From: Opitutales bacterium
Lineage (GTDB): Bacteria; Verrucomicrobiota; Verrucomicrobiia; Opitutales; Oceanipulchritudinaceae
DNA length: 51,846 nucleotides
Reading direction: 5' to 3'
Assembly (NCBI GenBank): GCA_020831525.1
Contig: JAFIGH010000028.1
Location: 1-51,846 of the forward strand
In this document: one piece after another, positions 51,227-51,846 of the stretch
How positions within the stretch are numbered: the first letter of the stretch is position 1
How the letters are laid out: each line of letters begins with the position of its first letter
Program-made: the position numbers and the translations under genes
The notes under the pieces: generated by a model
Database searches by the model: none
Seen by the model: only the letters and a program-made list of their open reading frames with translations
Told to the model about the DNA's origin: nothing

Positions 51227-51846
51227 ACACAGCGGCTCTTTCAGTGGCCGGGACCGCCTTCAACACGGGGTGGTCCTGGCCGCGCTTTTTGCGTCGGGAA
51301 CCGCGGCGCTGATCTACGAGGTTTGCTGGATCCGCAAGGCCTCCCTTGTTTTCGGCTCGACGACCTTTGCGCTCAGTACGGTCGTGGCGGTGTTCTTCTT
51401 GGGAATGGCGGCGGGCTCCTGTGTTTTTGGGCGGGTGGGCCCGCGATTGCGCCACCCCCTGCGGGTCTTCGGTCTCCTGGAGGTTTCCCTGGGAGTTTTT
51501 GCTCTCTTCACGCCGGTTTTTTTCGGCTGGGCCGATGCGCTTTACGGCGTGCTTTACCGCGCGGATCCGGCCTTTCTCTCGGCGCACGCCATCGCGCGGG
51601 CGGGCTTGGTCGGCATGATCGTGTTTCCACCGGCGGTGATTATGGGCGCGACTTTGCCTCTGTACTGCCGGTGTTATGCGGAGGGGGTCGCGGGGGCCGG
51701 TCGCCGGGTCGGCGGTCTCTACGGACTGAACACCCTGGGTGCGGCCGTCGGTGCGGCCCCGGCGGGGTTTGTACTCCAGCCGCCCCGCCGGGTGGGCCGG
51801 GGCCGGCACCTGCCCGGCGGGGTGTGCGGGGTCGTTGGGGGGCGTG
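51219..51846 (+). CDS. Membrane protein of the fused MFS/spermidine-synthase type, truncated by window edge
   Basis: The frame is open from a GTG at 51219 to the edge (209 codons); other GTG codons a little downstream could also serve. It shows hydrophobic segments around residues 17-35, 45-68, 75-98 and 120-145, with GTAALIYEVCWIRKASLVFG, FALSTVVAVFFLGMAAG, PPAVIMGATLPLYCR and VGGLYGLNTLGAAVG. These are the typical first helices of the membrane half of fused MFS/spermidine-synthase proteins, whose soluble half would lie beyond the edge. The last 20 codons (QPPRRVGRGRHLPGG) lose the expected hydrophobic character, which suggests a frameshift or sequence errors near the contig end. Confidence 0.75.
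   Translation, partial: MSEHSGSFSGRDRLQHGVVLAALFASGTAALIYEVCWIRKASLVFGSTTFALSTVVAVFFLGMAAGSCVFGRVGPRLRHPLRVFGLLEVSLGVFALFTPVFFGWADALYGVLYRADPAFLSAHAIARAGLVGMIVFPPAVIMGATLPLYCRCYAEGVAGAGRRVGGLYGLNTLGAAVGAAPAGFVLQPPRRVGRGRHLPGGVCGVVGGR

Overview
The window looks like chromosomal DNA of a high-GC member of Verrucomicrobiota, most likely class Opitutia. The reasons are four PEP-CTERM proteins, an absence of SusC/SusD transporters beside a large block of secreted carbohydrate-active proteins, LacI-type and XylR-type (periplasmic-binding-like plus AraC) regulators, and almost no Shine-Dalgarno sequences before starts. No rRNA, tRNA, transposase or CRISPR was seen. Both ends cut a gene, so this is probably a contig or a contig slice.

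Layout. (a) 1-18818, minus strand: a truncated BNR-type propeller protein, then three giant multidomain secreted proteins: a 2565-aa heparinase II/III-like protein with PKD, PA14 and Ig modules, a 1198-aa esterase, and a 1673-aa propeller protein. (b) 19253-21720, minus: two duplicated PEP-CTERM genes, each with its own terminator and a conserved upstream block. (c) 21939-38249, minus: a tight seven-gene run of secreted proteins (tandem CE15 esterase, propeller/Fn3/PA14 protein, alpha/alpha-toroid protein, pectate-lyase-like beta-helix, PQQ-type propeller, SUMF1-fold protein, ConA-like protein), with gaps of 4-49 bp except one of 138 bp. (d) 38369-39169: a third PEP-CTERM gene with the same upstream block. 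(e) 39721-43140, minus: a cytoplasmic metallophosphoesterase and a secreted esterase carrying a CBM96/DNRLRE-type module. (f) 43376-48754: a XylR-type regulator divergent from a second pectate-lyase-like gene, then a LacI regulator. (g) 48867-51846: NIF3-like and HAD housekeeping genes, a CHRD-domain PEP-CTERM gene, and a truncated membrane protein of the fused MFS/spermidine-synthase type.

How the parts fit. The enzymes and folds (two pectate-lyase-like helices, two toroid or heparinase-like proteins, two CE15 domains, two other esterases) suggest extracellular attack on an esterified, uronic-acid-rich polysaccharide, with sugar-responsive regulators in the same locus. This is inference; no substrate can be read from sequence.

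Most unusual: (1) 13 secreted non-PEP-CTERM proteins share a small terminal module with the pattern SxDLxxW...FYRL, at the very C-terminus in 12 and at the N-terminus in the SUMF1-like protein. (2) A second module of about 200 residues (here called LDFG) is the whole exported part of three PEP-CTERM proteins and also occurs four times just before the FYRL-type end of the giant proteins. The same passenger therefore carries two alternative C-terminal endings. (3) The three LDFG PEP-CTERM genes share a conserved block about 75 bp long, beginning 190-197 bp upstream of the start codon. Together these suggest an uncharacterised cell-surface sorting and display scheme.
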